A stretch of 64,000 nt of DNA from Suilimivivens sp045586385 (GTDB taxonomy: Bacteria; Bacillota; Clostridia; Lachnospirales; Lachnospiraceae): NCBI GenBank assembly GCA_045586385.1, contig JAZNAE010000005.1:62001-126000 (forward strand), given 5' to 3'. The position numbers and the translations under genes were made by a program. This document shows positions 34,658 to 43,639 of this stretch, in pieces (position 1 is the stretch's first letter; each line of letters begins with the position of its first letter). The notes below the pieces were generated by a model. It was not told the DNA's origin. It made no database searches and saw only the letters and a program-made list of their open reading frames with translations.

Positions 34658-35197
34658 ATGGAAGAGATTAAGAGATTATCCAGAGATTTAGTGCATAAGG
34701 GTGCCATTATTGAATATTATCAGGACACGATGCTGCTTCCAGGCGGAAATACGGCAAAATGGGATTTTATCAAGCATAAGGGCGCTGCGGCAGTTGTTCC
34801 CGTACTTGATGACGGCAGGCTTGTAATGGTTCGCCAGTACAGAAACGCCCTTGAGAGAGAGACAGTAGAAATTCCCGCAGGTGGACTTAATACGTCAGAT
34901 GAACCGACTATGGATGCTGCAATTAGGGAACTTTCAGAGGAAACCGGTTATACCGCAGAGACAATAGAATTTTTGCTTACCATCCGCACAACAGTGGCGT
35001 TTTGTAATGAAAAAATTGATATTTATGTGGCAAGAGGACTTACGCCCGGAAGTCAGCATACAGATGAAGATGAGTATGTGGATGTAAAAGCATATACACT
35101 GGATGAACTTCTTTCCATGATTTACAGTGGACAGATTGAAGATTCCAAGACCATAGCGGCAATTTTTGCCTATAAAGAAAAATATTTCAATAAATAA
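34658..35197 (+). CDS. nudF: Nudix hydrolase, ADP-ribose pyrophosphatase type
   Basis: 179 aa. Contains the full Nudix box GLNTSDE...RELSEETGY and the NudF-type AAAVVPVLDDGRLVMVRQYRN strand. Hydrolyses ADP-ribose to AMP and ribose-5-phosphate. Start is uncertain: I use ATG 34658 because GAGGA precedes it; ATG 34640 or 34622 would add 6 or 12 residues. nudF next to spoIIM and xerD is the Bacillus order as well, which supports the family call. Confidence 0.92.
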   Translation: MEEIKRLSRDLVHKGAIIEYYQDTMLLPGGNTAKWDFIKHKGAAAVVPVLDDGRLVMVRQYRNALERETVEIPAGGLNTSDEPTMDAAIRELSEETGYTAETIEFLLTIRTTVAFCNEKIDIYVARGLTPGSQHTDEDEYVDVKAYTLDELLSMIYSGQIEDSKTIAAIFAYKEKYFNK

Positions 35198-35214
35198 TGA
35201 ATAGTAAAAGTATA

Positions 35215-35243
35215 CAGGCAGTGCATAGGCACTGCCTGTTTTT
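35215..35243 (+). terminator. terminator after nudF
   Basis: CAGGCAGTGC (35215-35224) pairs with GCACTGCCTG (35229-35238), then TTTTT. Confidence 0.92.
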
Positions 35244-35300
35244 CATATACATAGGAAAGACTTAGTAAGGATGCAAGGATATGCCGGAAGAAAGGTGTGA

Positions 35301-35912
35301 ATGGAGATGTTTCAAAAACAAAGGTCTATGGTTTATCAGAAATGGTTTTACTTATTTATTATAAGTTTTTTGATCGGGACATTACTCATGAATTTCGGAA
35401 GCGAAAAATTGCTTGGCGATAGCGGAATATTTAACAATGCAGCAATGAACCGGTTAAAATATCTGGAAGTGGAAGAGGGGAAATTTTTTAGGTATGTGCT
35501 TTCAAAGAGATTAAAGGATTACTTTTTTTTCGGATTATTATCGACGACTTATCTCGGAATCGCTTCTGCCTATATTTGTATCGCATGGCAGGGGATTCTT
35601 ACGGGGATGGTGATTACAGCGGCGGTCATACGCTTTGGGTTAAAAGGGATTCTTCTGATACTGGCAGGATTCTTTCCCCATCAACTTTTGCTGATTCCGG
35701 CAGGAGTCATGATGATTTGCTGGTGCTATCAGAATTGTAGTTGTTTGTATTTTCCGTCGAGAAGTATATGGCCCGTACATCGTGTGGGAAAAGGGCGATA
35801 TATTAGACAACTTTTATTACTTAGCTGGATTATAGGAGTAGTAATAATCGGCTGCATATTGGAAAGTTATGTAAATCCAATGTTAATTACGGATATGGCA
35901 AAAATATTTTAA
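35301..35912 (+). CDS. spoIIM: SpoIIM-family (DUF95) membrane protein
   Basis: 203 aa with about five to six membrane helices. SpoIIM is part of the DMP complex with SpoIID and SpoIIP, which remodels peptidoglycan during engulfment. Visible family traits are the N-terminal FLIGTLLMNFGSEKLL, LKDYFFFGLLSTTYLGI and GLKGILLILAGFFPHQLLLIP (in part), including the conserved FPHQ. Position between nudF and xerD matches B. subtilis synteny and supports a true sporulation gene. The start may be 35301 or 35307. Confidence 0.85.
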   Translation: MEMFQKQRSMVYQKWFYLFIISFLIGTLLMNFGSEKLLGDSGIFNNAAMNRLKYLEVEEGKFFRYVLSKRLKDYFFFGLLSTTYLGIASAYICIAWQGILTGMVITAAVIRFGLKGILLILAGFFPHQLLLIPAGVMMICWCYQNCSCLYFPSRSIWPVHRVGKGRYIRQLLLLSWIIGVVIIGCILESYVNPMLITDMAKIF

Positions 35913-36019
35913 AAAAATTTTTTTCAATATCTAGTGGCATAATGTTTTGGGAATTGCGATATGTTGTATTTTAGGTATTATTATTGCCTAAATGTACGAA
36001 AAACCGAATAAAAGTGTAT

Positions 36020-36048
36020 TTGCTTTTCTTTTATTTTATGCTTATAAT
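36020..36048 (+). promoter_or_regulatory. xerD promoter
   Basis: TTGCTT (36020-36025), 17-bp spacer, TATAAT (36043-36048). The ~85-nt leader has GACAGT/ACTGTC arms and a minimal start-stop frame ATGTGA at 36103-36108. Confidence 0.75.
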
Positions 36049-36137
36049 GAACGTTAGACAGTAAATTTTCAGGAAAAAACTGTCGTAGGGGATATAAGTT
36101 ATGTGAACGCACAGCTTACCGGAAAGGCATTGAGGGT

Positions 36138-37022
36138 ATGGAGAAAGTAATTAATGCATTTATTGATTATATGCATGATAAGAAACAGACGTCGGTGAAT
36201 ACGGAACTGTCCTATCGCAGAGACTTAATGAAAGTAGTGCGATACATGGAAGAGCAGGGGATTGCCGATGTTAAGAAGATAAATGCGACCAATTTAAATT
36301 CCTATGTACTTTATCTGGAGAAAAATAAATTTTCTGCGGCGACGATTTCAAGAAATATTGCATCCATAAAAGCATTTTATCATTATCTTTTAAAAGAAGG
36401 TTTGGTGAAGGAGGATGTTTCCGAAAAGTTAAAGGCACCGAAGATAGAGAAAAAATTACCTGAAGTATTATCCACAGAGGATGTTGTAAAACTGCTTGAG
36501 CAACCAAAATCGGATAATGCCAAAGAAATTCGTGATAAGGCAATGCTGGAGCTGCTATATGCAACGGGCATCCGTGTGACGGAACTTATTACCTTGAAGA
36601 TAAATGATATTAATATGCAGCTTGGATTTATTGTGTGTAAGGACGCCTCAAAAGAGAGAGTGATTCCTTTCGGAAGCGAGGCAAAGAAAGCGTTATCCAG
36701 ATATATGGACGGAACCAGAGAAGCGATGGTTCATGATTCCGCATCAGGATATTTGTTTGCTAATTGCGCCGGTGAGCCCATGAGCAGACAGGGATTTTGG
36801 AAATTGATTAAATCCTATGCAAAGAAAGCAGGGATTACGGCTGACATTACACCGCATACACTGAGACATTCTTTTGCAGCACATTTAGTGGAGAACGGTG
36901 CAGATTTAAAGAGTGTACAGGAAATGCTGGGACATTCCGATATTTCTACCACACAGATTTATGCTAATATGAGGCATACGAAAATCAGACAGGCATATGA
37001 GATGGCACATCCCAGAAGTTAA
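36138..37022 (+). CDS. xerD: tyrosine recombinase XerD
   Basis: 294 aa. Resolves chromosome dimers at dif with XerC-type partner or alone. The catalytic residues are all visible: Arg in ATGIRVTELITLK, Lys in the beta-hairpin KDASKERVIPF, HTLRHSF (His-x-x-Arg), His in LGHSDISTTQIYANM and the nucleophile Tyr. It has the SAM-like N-terminal core-binding domain (DYMHDKKQTSVNTELSYRRD). The size, spacing to spoIIM/nudF and lack of phage genes mark it as the housekeeping Xer enzyme, not an integrase. Confidence 0.93.
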   Translation: MEKVINAFIDYMHDKKQTSVNTELSYRRDLMKVVRYMEEQGIADVKKINATNLNSYVLYLEKNKFSAATISRNIASIKAFYHYLLKEGLVKEDVSEKLKAPKIEKKLPEVLSTEDVVKLLEQPKSDNAKEIRDKAMLELLYATGIRVTELITLKINDINMQLGFIVCKDASKERVIPFGSEAKKALSRYMDGTREAMVHDSASGYLFANCAGEPMSRQGFWKLIKSYAKKAGITADITPHTLRHSFAAHLVENGADLKSVQEMLGHSDISTTQIYANMRHTKIRQAYEMAHPRS

Positions 37023-37027
37023 TCAAA

Positions 37028-37058
37028 AAGGCTTTGGAAAGATATTTTCCAAAGCCTT
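37028..37058. terminator. bidirectional terminator between xerD and the DAHP synthase gene
   Basis: AAGGCTTTGGAAA (37028-37040) pairs with TTTCCAAAGCCTT (37046-37058). T-rich on both strands (ATTTTAT on plus, TTTTTGATT on minus), so it can serve both convergent genes. Confidence 0.85.
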
Positions 37059-37084
37059 ATTTTATGCAATAATAAGAATTCGTA

Positions 37085-38113
37085 TTATTCGTAATCAGCG
37101 ATGTCATAAATTAATTTTTCGGAAGCTTCCCAGCCGAGGCATGCATCGGTAATGGATTTTCCGTATACGCCGTCGCCTACTTTCTGACTTCCTGCCACAA
37201 TGTAGCTTTCAATCATCACACCCTTTACAAGGCTATGAATGTCAGGATTTAACTTACGGCTGTGCATTACTTCTTTTACGATACGGGTCTGTTGTTCATA
37301 TTGTTTGCCGGAATTGCTGTGGTTGGCATCAATAATGGTAGTAGGGTATTTCAAATCTCGTTCATTGTAAAGATTGAGAAGGAGATTTAAGTCTTCATAA
37401 TGATAGTTGGGTAAATTCTGTCCATGCTTGTTAGTCGCACCGCGAAGAACCGTGTGGGCAAGATCATTTCCGTTGGTCTGCACTTCCCATCCACGGTAGA
37501 TGAAGGAATGGGGATGCTGTGCCGCATAAACGGAATTTAACATAACCGTAAGGTCACCACTGGTAGGATTTTTCATTCCCGCAGGAACATCAAAGCCGCT
37601 GACGGTCATACGATGCTGCTGGTCTTCTACAGAGCGGGCACCGATGGCAACATAAGATAAAATGTCTGACAAGTAACGCCAGTTTTCGGGATAAAGCATT
37701 TCATCTGCTGCAGTCAGACCGGATTCTTCAATGGCACGGATCTGCATCTTTCTCATGGCAATTAAGCCGGCTAAAAAGTCAGGTTTCTTTTCCGGGTCGG
37801 GCTGATGTACGATACCCTTATAACCTTCACCGGTAGTTCTGGGTTTGTTGGTATATATTCTGGGAATCAGAATCAGTTTATCCTTTACCTTTTCGTTTAC
37901 TTTGGCAAGGCGTGTGACATAATCACAAACAGCCTCTTCATTATCCGCTGAACAAGGTCCGATAATTACCATAAATTTGTTGCTTCTGCCGGTAATTACA
38001 TCACGGATTTCCTTGTCACGTTTTTTCTTTAATTCGACCAGATGAGCCGGGAGAGGGTATTGTTCTCTGATTTCATCCGGAGTAGGTAATTTCTGTATAA
38101 ATTCAAATGACAT
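37085..38113 (-). CDS. aroF: 3-deoxy-7-phosphoheptulonate synthase (DAHP synthase, type I-alpha)
   Basis: 342 aa. First step of the shikimate pathway: PEP plus erythrose-4-phosphate gives DAHP. Motifs: MVIIGPCSADNEEAV, KPRTTGEGYKG, GARSVEDQQHR and the metal/PEP site near IDANHSNSGKQYEQQ and SYIVAGSQKVGDGVYGKS. This is the AroFGH-type, long N-terminal form that is usually feedback-regulated by an aromatic amino acid; which one is not readable here. It runs against xerD and diverges from hisS. Promoter at 38143-38171 (minus). Confidence 0.95.
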   Translation of the reverse strand: MSFEFIQKLPTPDEIREQYPLPAHLVELKKKRDKEIRDVITGRSNKFMVIIGPCSADNEEAVCDYVTRLAKVNEKVKDKLILIPRIYTNKPRTTGEGYKGIVHQPDPEKKPDFLAGLIAMRKMQIRAIEESGLTAADEMLYPENWRYLSDILSYVAIGARSVEDQQHRMTVSGFDVPAGMKNPTSGDLTVMLNSVYAAQHPHSFIYRGWEVQTNGNDLAHTVLRGATNKHGQNLPNYHYEDLNLLLNLYNERDLKYPTTIIDANHSNSGKQYEQQTRIVKEVMHSRKLNPDIHSLVKGVMIESYIVAGSQKVGDGVYGKSITDACLGWEASEKLIYDIADYE

Positions 38114-38142
38114 AATAGTTCCTCCCTTAGTAAACCGAAATT

Positions 38143-38171
38143 ATTATAATATAGAAAAATTCAAAGTGCAA
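38143..38171 (-). promoter_or_regulatory. promoter of the DAHP synthase gene
   Basis: Minus strand: TTGCAC (38171-38166), 17-bp spacer, TATAAT (38148-38143), about 30 bp before the start. Confidence 0.75.
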
Positions 38172-38190
38172 GAAAAATAAGGGCTTGGAC

Positions 38191-38219
38191 TTGCAATAAA
38201 CAGGGAAAAAGTGTAAAAT
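38191..38219 (+). promoter_or_regulatory. promoter of the HisRS gene
   Basis: TTGCAA (38191-38196), 17-bp spacer, TAAAAT (38214-38219). There is no room for a T-box leader between this and the ATG at 38262. Confidence 0.65.
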
Positions 38220-38261
38220 TGCAAAGGATAAGACAAATAAGAAATTAAGGATGGAAATACT

Positions 38262-39521
38262 ATGGCATTAAGTAAGAAACCGGTAACAGGCATGAAGGAT
38301 ATTATGCCTGAAGAAATGCAGATAAGAGATTATGTAATCAGTGTAATTAAGGAGACCTACGGAAAGTTTGGGTTTACTTCTATTGAAACGCCCTGCGTGG
38401 AGCATATTGAAAACTTAAGCAATAAGCAGGGCGGCGAAAATGAGAAACTGATTTTTAAAATATTAAAAAGAGGCGAGAAACTGAATCTGGAAACCGCACA
38501 GTGTGAAAACGATTTGGTGGACGGTGGACTTAGATACGATCTTACTGTGCCGCTTGTCCGCTATTATTCCAACCATGCTAACGAGTTGCCTTCTCCTTTT
38601 AAGGCACTTCAGATGGGAAATGTGTGGCGTGCGGACAGACCCCAGAGAGGTCGTTACCGTCAGTTTATGCAGTGTGATATTGACATTTTGGGTGAACCTT
38701 CCAACTTAGCAGAAATCGAACTGATTTTGGCGACTACCACAACCATTGGTAAACTGGGATTTAAAAACTTCCAAATCCGTATCAATGACAGAAAAATTTT
38801 AAAAGCTATGGCAGCATACAGCGGATTTGCAGAGGAATCTTATGACAGCGTATTTATTACCTTGGATAAGATGGATAAAATCGGTCTGGACGGCGTGGAA
38901 GCAGAACTTTTTGAAAGTGGATTTGCAAAAGAAAGTATTGATAAATATTTAAGTTTATTTAAGGGAATGGAAGATGCAGAAAACGGTCTTGCATATCTTG
39001 CAGATACCTTGGGAGATTACATGGAGGAAGAAGTAAGAGTTGGTCTTCAGGAGATAATGGACAGTGTAACAGCCACCAAGAATGCAGACTTTGAGTTAGT
39101 ATTTGACCCTACCTTGGTAAGAGGTATGTCCTACTATACAGGAACGATTTTTGAAATTGCTATGCCGGAGTTTGGCGGAAGCTGTGGAGGCGGCGGAAGA
39201 TATGACAAGATGGTTGGTAAGTTTACAGGCAATGATGTGCCTGCCTGCGGTTTTTCCATTGGATTTGAAAGAATTATCCTGCTGCTTATGGAAAGTGGAT
39301 TCAAAGTACCTTCCCAGCCGGCAAAAGTAGCTTACTTATTAGAAAAAGGACTTCCAGGAGAAGAACTTTGCAAAGTAATTGCACAGGCACAGGAAGACCG
39401 TAAGGACGGCAAACAGGTACTGGTAGTCCGTATGAACAAGAATAAGAAGTTCCAGAAAGAACAGCTGATGAAAGACGGCTACAATGACTTTAAAGAATTT
39501 TTCAAAAATCCTCTCAAATAA
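38262..39521 (+). CDS. hisS: histidyl-tRNA synthetase-like protein with short C-terminal domain
   Basis: 419 aa class II synthetase. N-terminus SKKPVTGMKDIMPEEMQIR, motif 2 in ADRPQRGRYRQFMQCDID, HisA region LVRGMSYYTGTIFE, HisB in GGSCGGGGRYDK and motif 3 in GFSIGFERI. The GRYRQFMQCDID form is closer to eukaryote/archaea-type HisRS than to the bacterial (RPQKGRYRQFHQ) type. The C-terminal anticodon domain is only about 75 residues and ends in a Lys-rich segment, shorter than usual. It may be the main HisRS or a second paralogue. HisZ is unlikely because the active-site motifs are intact. The PPTase gene is 18 nt downstream. Confidence 0.8.
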   Translation: MALSKKPVTGMKDIMPEEMQIRDYVISVIKETYGKFGFTSIETPCVEHIENLSNKQGGENEKLIFKILKRGEKLNLETAQCENDLVDGGLRYDLTVPLVRYYSNHANELPSPFKALQMGNVWRADRPQRGRYRQFMQCDIDILGEPSNLAEIELILATTTTIGKLGFKNFQIRINDRKILKAMAAYSGFAEESYDSVFITLDKMDKIGLDGVEAELFESGFAKESIDKYLSLFKGMEDAENGLAYLADTLGDYMEEEVRVGLQEIMDSVTATKNADFELVFDPTLVRGMSYYTGTIFEIAMPEFGGSCGGGGRYDKMVGKFTGNDVPACGFSIGFERIILLLMESGFKVPSQPAKVAYLLEKGLPGEELCKVIAQAQEDRKDGKQVLVVRMNKNKKFQKEQLMKDGYNDFKEFFKNPLK

Positions 39522-39539
39522 CAAAAGCGGAGAGTAACA

Positions 39540-40199
39540 ATGGCAATTCTTTATTATGCAGATTTTTCTTCCGCAGAGAAGGAAGAAATCCTAAATCAAT
39601 ATGCAGATAAAGTAGACAGTGAACGTTTATCAAAAATTACACGCACCCGGGACATTACGGCCAGGGTGCGTAGTTTGCTTGCAGGATATCTTCTGCAAAG
39701 GGCTGTCGGTGGCGATGGCATCATAGATTTACAATATGAATATGGAAAGCAGGGGAAACCGTATTTAAAGGATTATCCGAACCTGTATTTTAATTTGTCA
39801 CACTCGGGAACGGTGGTTGCATGCCTTGTTGCAGGACAAGAGGTGGGACTGGATGTGCAACAATATGTAAAGGTAAAAGAAGGTCTTGCAAAGCGTTTTT
39901 TTACCAAGGAAGAATGTGAAATGCTTGTAGCAGTAGCGGAAGTGGGCGAAAAACATACAAAATATGAACAGCTGTTTTTTGAATTGTGGAGTATCAAGGA
40001 AAGTTATATTAAATATACAGGGCAGGGTATGAAACAGGGACTTGATACGTTTACAATTGACAGGGAAAATGAACAGATTGAAGATCATAACGAAAAAATT
40101 AGTTATCAGGTGATAAAAACGGATAAACTACCGGAATATGCCATAAGTGCATGCATGAAACAAAAAGAAGAGATTGAATTGGTTGAAGTTTGTATATAA
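39540..40199 (+). CDS. 4'-phosphopantetheinyl transferase (Sfp type)
   Basis: 219 aa. Transfers phosphopantetheine from CoA to the Ser of carrier proteins. Motifs: YFNLSHSGTVVACLV, GLDVQ and the magnesium-binding ELWSIKESYIKYTGQGM. No NRPS, PKS or extra carrier protein is in the window. It follows the HisRS gene by 18 nt (AAGCGGAG before ATG) and precedes the MATE gene; co-transcription with hisS is likely. Confidence 0.92.
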   Translation: MAILYYADFSSAEKEEILNQYADKVDSERLSKITRTRDITARVRSLLAGYLLQRAVGGDGIIDLQYEYGKQGKPYLKDYPNLYFNLSHSGTVVACLVAGQEVGLDVQQYVKVKEGLAKRFFTKEECEMLVAVAEVGEKHTKYEQLFFELWSIKESYIKYTGQGMKQGLDTFTIDRENEQIEDHNEKISYQVIKTDKLPEYAISACMKQKEEIELVEVCI

Positions 40200-40236
40200 A
40201 AGATGACTATATATTATAGGCAGAAAGGTAAAAGAA

Positions 40237-41622
40237 ATGTTACAGAAGATTAAGAACGACAAATTTTACAATCAGATATTTAAATTGATATTACCTATTG
40301 TTCTTCAGAACTTACTTAGTGCACTGGTGAGTTCTGCAGATGTAGTAATGCTAAATTATGTAGGGCAGTCTGCCATTTCTGCAGTTTCCCTAGCAACACA
40401 ATACGCAGGTGTTTTGTTTAGCTTTTTTTATGGACTTGGCACCGGCGGAACCATGCTCTGTGCACAGTATTATGGTAAGGGGGATATGAGAGCTATTGAA
40501 GTGGTTCAAGGAATCGCCCTGCGTTTTTCCATTATATGTTCTGTGGTTTTTGCTGCGGCAGCGTTCTTTGCACCGGAGTATATGATGCTTATATTTACCG
40601 ATGATCCGGAATTAATAGCACTTGGCAGTAGCTATCTTCGCATTGTCAGTGTGAGCTATTTATGCTGGGGAATTATTGAAGTATATCTGGCAGTCCTTCG
40701 CAGCATTGGAAGAGTTATGGTGTGTACCGTATTAAATATGATAGCTTTTGGTATGAATATTTTTCTGAATGCAGTTTTCATTTTTGGACTTTTTGGTGCA
40801 CCTAAAATGGGTGTGGCAGGAGTAGCACTTGCAACCTCGATATCCCGTGTGATTGAGCTGATTGGTTGTTTTGTGGTATCTGCTCACAGTAAAGATCTCA
40901 AATTAAGACTATCAGCCATTTTTGTAAAGAACAAACTTTTGCTACAGGATTTCATTAAGTTATCCCTGCCGGCACTTGGAAATGATATCATATGGGGACT
41001 TGCGTTCTCCATGTATGCCGTGATTATCGGACATATGGGAAATGATGCAGTGGCAGCAAACTCTTTTGTGCTGGTAGTAAGGAATTTTGGAACCATTCTA
41101 TGTTTTGGCGTTGCCAATGCAGGCGGTATTCTGGTTGGAAATATTATTGGAGAGAACCGTTTGGAAGATGCACTTTTGGGGGCAAAAAAAGTAGTGAGAC
41201 TTACCGTTGTAAGTGGTATTATAGGTGGGTTAATTGTACTAATAGCAACACCCTTTGTACTTCATTTTGCAACCCTGACAGACACAGCGATGCATTACCT
41301 AAAATATATGCTTTTAATTAATACTTATTACATTATGGGTACAGCAGTAAATACAACATTGATTGCCGGAATCTTTAGGGCCGGCGGAGACAGCCGGTTT
41401 GGGTTTATCTGTGATACCATTGACATGTGGGTATATGCAGTGCCACTCGGTTTTTTGGCAGCCTTTGTATTAAAACTTCCGGTTATCTGGGTATATTTCC
41501 TGCTTTGTACGGATGAGTTTGTAAAATGGCCGTGGGTAATAAGGCATTATAAGAGCGGCAAGTGGCTTAAGAATATTACAAGAGACAATCTTTTTGAGGA
41601 AAGAGAGGAAGAAATACGATGA
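40237..41622 (+). CDS. MATE family efflux transporter
   Basis: 461 aa with 12 hydrophobic helices. Typical MATE/NorM pattern: LILPIVLQNLLSALVSSADVVMLNYVG, GTGGTMLCAQYYGKGD, AVLRSIGRVMV and GVANAGGILVGNIIGENRLEDA (in part). Exports drugs or metabolites by cation antiport. Oddly, its stop overlaps the start of a sugar ABC ATPase gene (ATGA), so the two are translationally coupled although the functions are different. Confidence 0.9.
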   Translation: MLQKIKNDKFYNQIFKLILPIVLQNLLSALVSSADVVMLNYVGQSAISAVSLATQYAGVLFSFFYGLGTGGTMLCAQYYGKGDMRAIEVVQGIALRFSIICSVVFAAAAFFAPEYMMLIFTDDPELIALGSSYLRIVSVSYLCWGIIEVYLAVLRSIGRVMVCTVLNMIAFGMNIFLNAVFIFGLFGAPKMGVAGVALATSISRVIELIGCFVVSAHSKDLKLRLSAIFVKNKLLLQDFIKLSLPALGNDIIWGLAFSMYAVIIGHMGNDAVAANSFVLVVRNFGTILCFGVANAGGILVGNIIGENRLEDALLGAKKVVRLTVVSGIIGGLIVLIATPFVLHFATLTDTAMHYLKYMLLINTYYIMGTAVNTTLIAGIFRAGGDSRFGFICDTIDMWVYAVPLGFLAAFVLKLPVIWVYFLLCTDEFVKWPWVIRHYKSGKWLKNITRDNLFEEREEEIR

Positions 41623-42743
41623 AGGTAGTATTACAAAATCTGACAAAGAAATTTCCCAATCGCGATAAAAAGATAAAGGGTGAAGTAATTGCGGTAAATG
41701 ATTTCACATTTGAAATTCCTGACGGGAAACTGATTGGTTTACTTGGACCTTCCGGATGCGGAAAAAGCACCACTTTAAATTTAATCAGCGGTCTTCAAAA
41801 GCCTACAAGCGGTCAAATCTTTTTCGGCGATGATGATGTGACCAATCTGCCGCCGGAAAATAGGGGAGTAGGATTGGTATTCCAAAACTATGCACTTTAT
41901 CCTCATTTGACAGTAAGAAAGAATATTATGTTCCCTTTGGAAAACCTAAAAGGAAAAGATAAGTTGACAAAGGAAGAAATGAATCAAAAAGCATTGGAAG
42001 CTGCAAAGTTGGTACAGATAGATGAACTGATGGAGCGTAAGCCCAGTGAATTATCCGGTGGTCAGCAGCAGCGTGTAGCGATAGCCCGTGCCCTTGTAAA
42101 AATGCCCAGAGTTCTTCTTTTGGATGAGCCCCTTTCCAACTTAGATGCAAGACTCCGTCTTCAGACCAGGGAGGAAATCAGAAGAATCCAAAAAGAAACA
42201 CAGATTACTACGATTTTTGTAACTCATGACCAGGAAGAAGCTATGAGTATTTCGGATATGATTGTGGTGATGAAGGACGGCGTGATGCATCAAATCGGTA
42301 AGCCCCAAGAGGTTTATGATAATCCCATCAATCTTTTCGTGGCAACTTTTCTTGGAACGCCACCTATCAATGTATTTGACGGCTATGTAAAGAACGGGAC
42401 ATTATACATCGGTGAGGAAGCAGTTCTTACAGTTAAGGGTGTGAAAGATCAGGATGTGTATGTGGGCGTCAGACCGGAAGGCTTTGTCCTTCGGGAGGAT
42501 GGTCCGTTTAGCTGTGATTTAAGCAGGGTAGAAATCATGGGCCGCGACATCAGCGTGGTATCCACGCATGCTTTATCCAACAATCCCACGGTTCGTTCTA
42601 TCATCAGTGCGGAAAATCATATCAATGTGGGAAGCGAAAAGGTGAGGTTTGCATTAAAACCTTATAAAACACTGATTTTCAATAAGGAAACTGAGGAAAG
42701 AATTTATTTTGAGGCAGATAAATATGATGAAAAAATTAAGTAA
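41619..42743 (+). CDS. sugar ABC transporter ATPase (UgpC/MsmX type)
   Basis: 374 aa. Walker A GPSGCGKST, Q-loop QNYALYPHLTV, signature ELSGGQQQRVAIARAL, Walker B LLLDEPLSNLD, H-loop THDQEEA, and a C-terminal OB/TOBE regulatory domain (VGVRPEGFVL). This is the CUT1-type ATPase for oligosaccharide uptake. Its 3' end overlaps the first permease gene by 20 nt. With the two permeases and the binding protein it forms a full importer. Confidence 0.95.
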   Translation: MKVVLQNLTKKFPNRDKKIKGEVIAVNDFTFEIPDGKLIGLLGPSGCGKSTTLNLISGLQKPTSGQIFFGDDDVTNLPPENRGVGLVFQNYALYPHLTVRKNIMFPLENLKGKDKLTKEEMNQKALEAAKLVQIDELMERKPSELSGGQQQRVAIARALVKMPRVLLLDEPLSNLDARLRLQTREEIRRIQKETQITTIFVTHDQEEAMSISDMIVVMKDGVMHQIGKPQEVYDNPINLFVATFLGTPPINVFDGYVKNGTLYIGEEAVLTVKGVKDQDVYVGVRPEGFVLREDGPFSCDLSRVEIMGRDISVVSTHALSNNPTVRSIISAENHINVGSEKVRFALKPYKTLIFNKETEERIYFEADKYDEKIK

Positions 42744-43626
42744 TAGCAGTTTAAAGGGCTGGCTGTATCTTTTGCCGGCAATCCTTTTTCTGGGAGCCTT
42801 TATGGTATATCCGCTGATTGATGTTTTTATCTATTCCTTTGAAGAAGGGTATAATTCAGCGTCCCAGACTTATTTTGGTGTCGGTACATACAATTATTCT
42901 TATGTGTTACACGACCCGTACTTTTTACAGGCAGTGAAAAATACATTCCTGTTGGTTATTATTACGGTACCCTTGTCAACAATAATAGCGCTGCTTATTT
43001 CCGTGGGCCTAAATTCCATTACCGCTCTTCGGAATTTCCTGCAGACAGTTTACTTTTTACCCTATGTAACCAATACGCTTGCGGTTGGTCTTGTATTTAT
43101 GATTTTGTTCAAAAAGACTGCTTACTCGGATGGTTTTATTAATTTGATTATCATGTGGTTCGGTGGCGGTTCCATTGACTTTATTGATGGTCCCTACTGG
43201 GCAAAGATGTTTGTTCTTTGCTTTTATACCATCTGGGTGGTTATGCCTTTTAAGATACTGATTTTAACAACGGCACTGGCATCGGTAAATCAGGATTATT
43301 ATAATGCAGCAAAGGTGGACGGCACCTCTAAGTTTCGTATTTTCAGAAAGATTACTTTGCCTATGATCTCGCCCATGATTTTTTATCTGGTAATTACCGG
43401 TTTTATCGGGGCATTTAAAGCATACAGTGATGTGGTTGCCATATTTGGAACAGACCTGAATGCGGCGGAGATGAATACCATTGTTGGCTACGTTTATGAC
43501 ATGCTTTACGGGGACAGCGGCGGATATCCTTCCTATGCATCCGCGGCGGCAATTATCCTGTTTGCCATCATACTGACCATTACCTGTATCAATTTACTGA
43601 TCAGCAAAAAGAACGTTCACTATTAA
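42724..43626 (+). CDS. sugar ABC transporter permease (MalF/UgpA type)
   Basis: 300 aa, six helices. The N-terminal segment GWLYLLPAILFLGAFMVYPLIDVF and the EAA loop YYNAAKVDGTSKFRIFRKITLPMI (in part, near residues 195-215) are typical of CUT1 permeases. Start at ATG 42724 with GAGG 9 nt upstream; overlaps the ATPase gene by 20 nt. MMKKLS is the likely N-terminus. Confidence 0.92.
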   Translation: MMKKLSNSSLKGWLYLLPAILFLGAFMVYPLIDVFIYSFEEGYNSASQTYFGVGTYNYSYVLHDPYFLQAVKNTFLLVIITVPLSTIIALLISVGLNSITALRNFLQTVYFLPYVTNTLAVGLVFMILFKKTAYSDGFINLIIMWFGGGSIDFIDGPYWAKMFVLCFYTIWVVMPFKILILTTALASVNQDYYNAAKVDGTSKFRIFRKITLPMISPMIFYLVITGFIGAFKAYSDVVAIFGTDLNAAEMNTIVGYVYDMLYGDSGGYPSYASAAAIILFAIILTITCINLLISKKNVHY

Positions 43627-43639
43627 GAGGTGCTTTTAA

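Noticed and set aside
36103..36108. Start-stop ATGTGA in the xerD leader
   Set aside because: Could be a regulatory minimal frame, but a single six-base match with only a modest ribosome site is weak evidence.
36138..37022. Tyrosine recombinase as a possible phage or island integrase
   Set aside because: Position next to nudF and spoIIM, full-length XerD features and no tRNA, att site or phage genes nearby point to the housekeeping enzyme.
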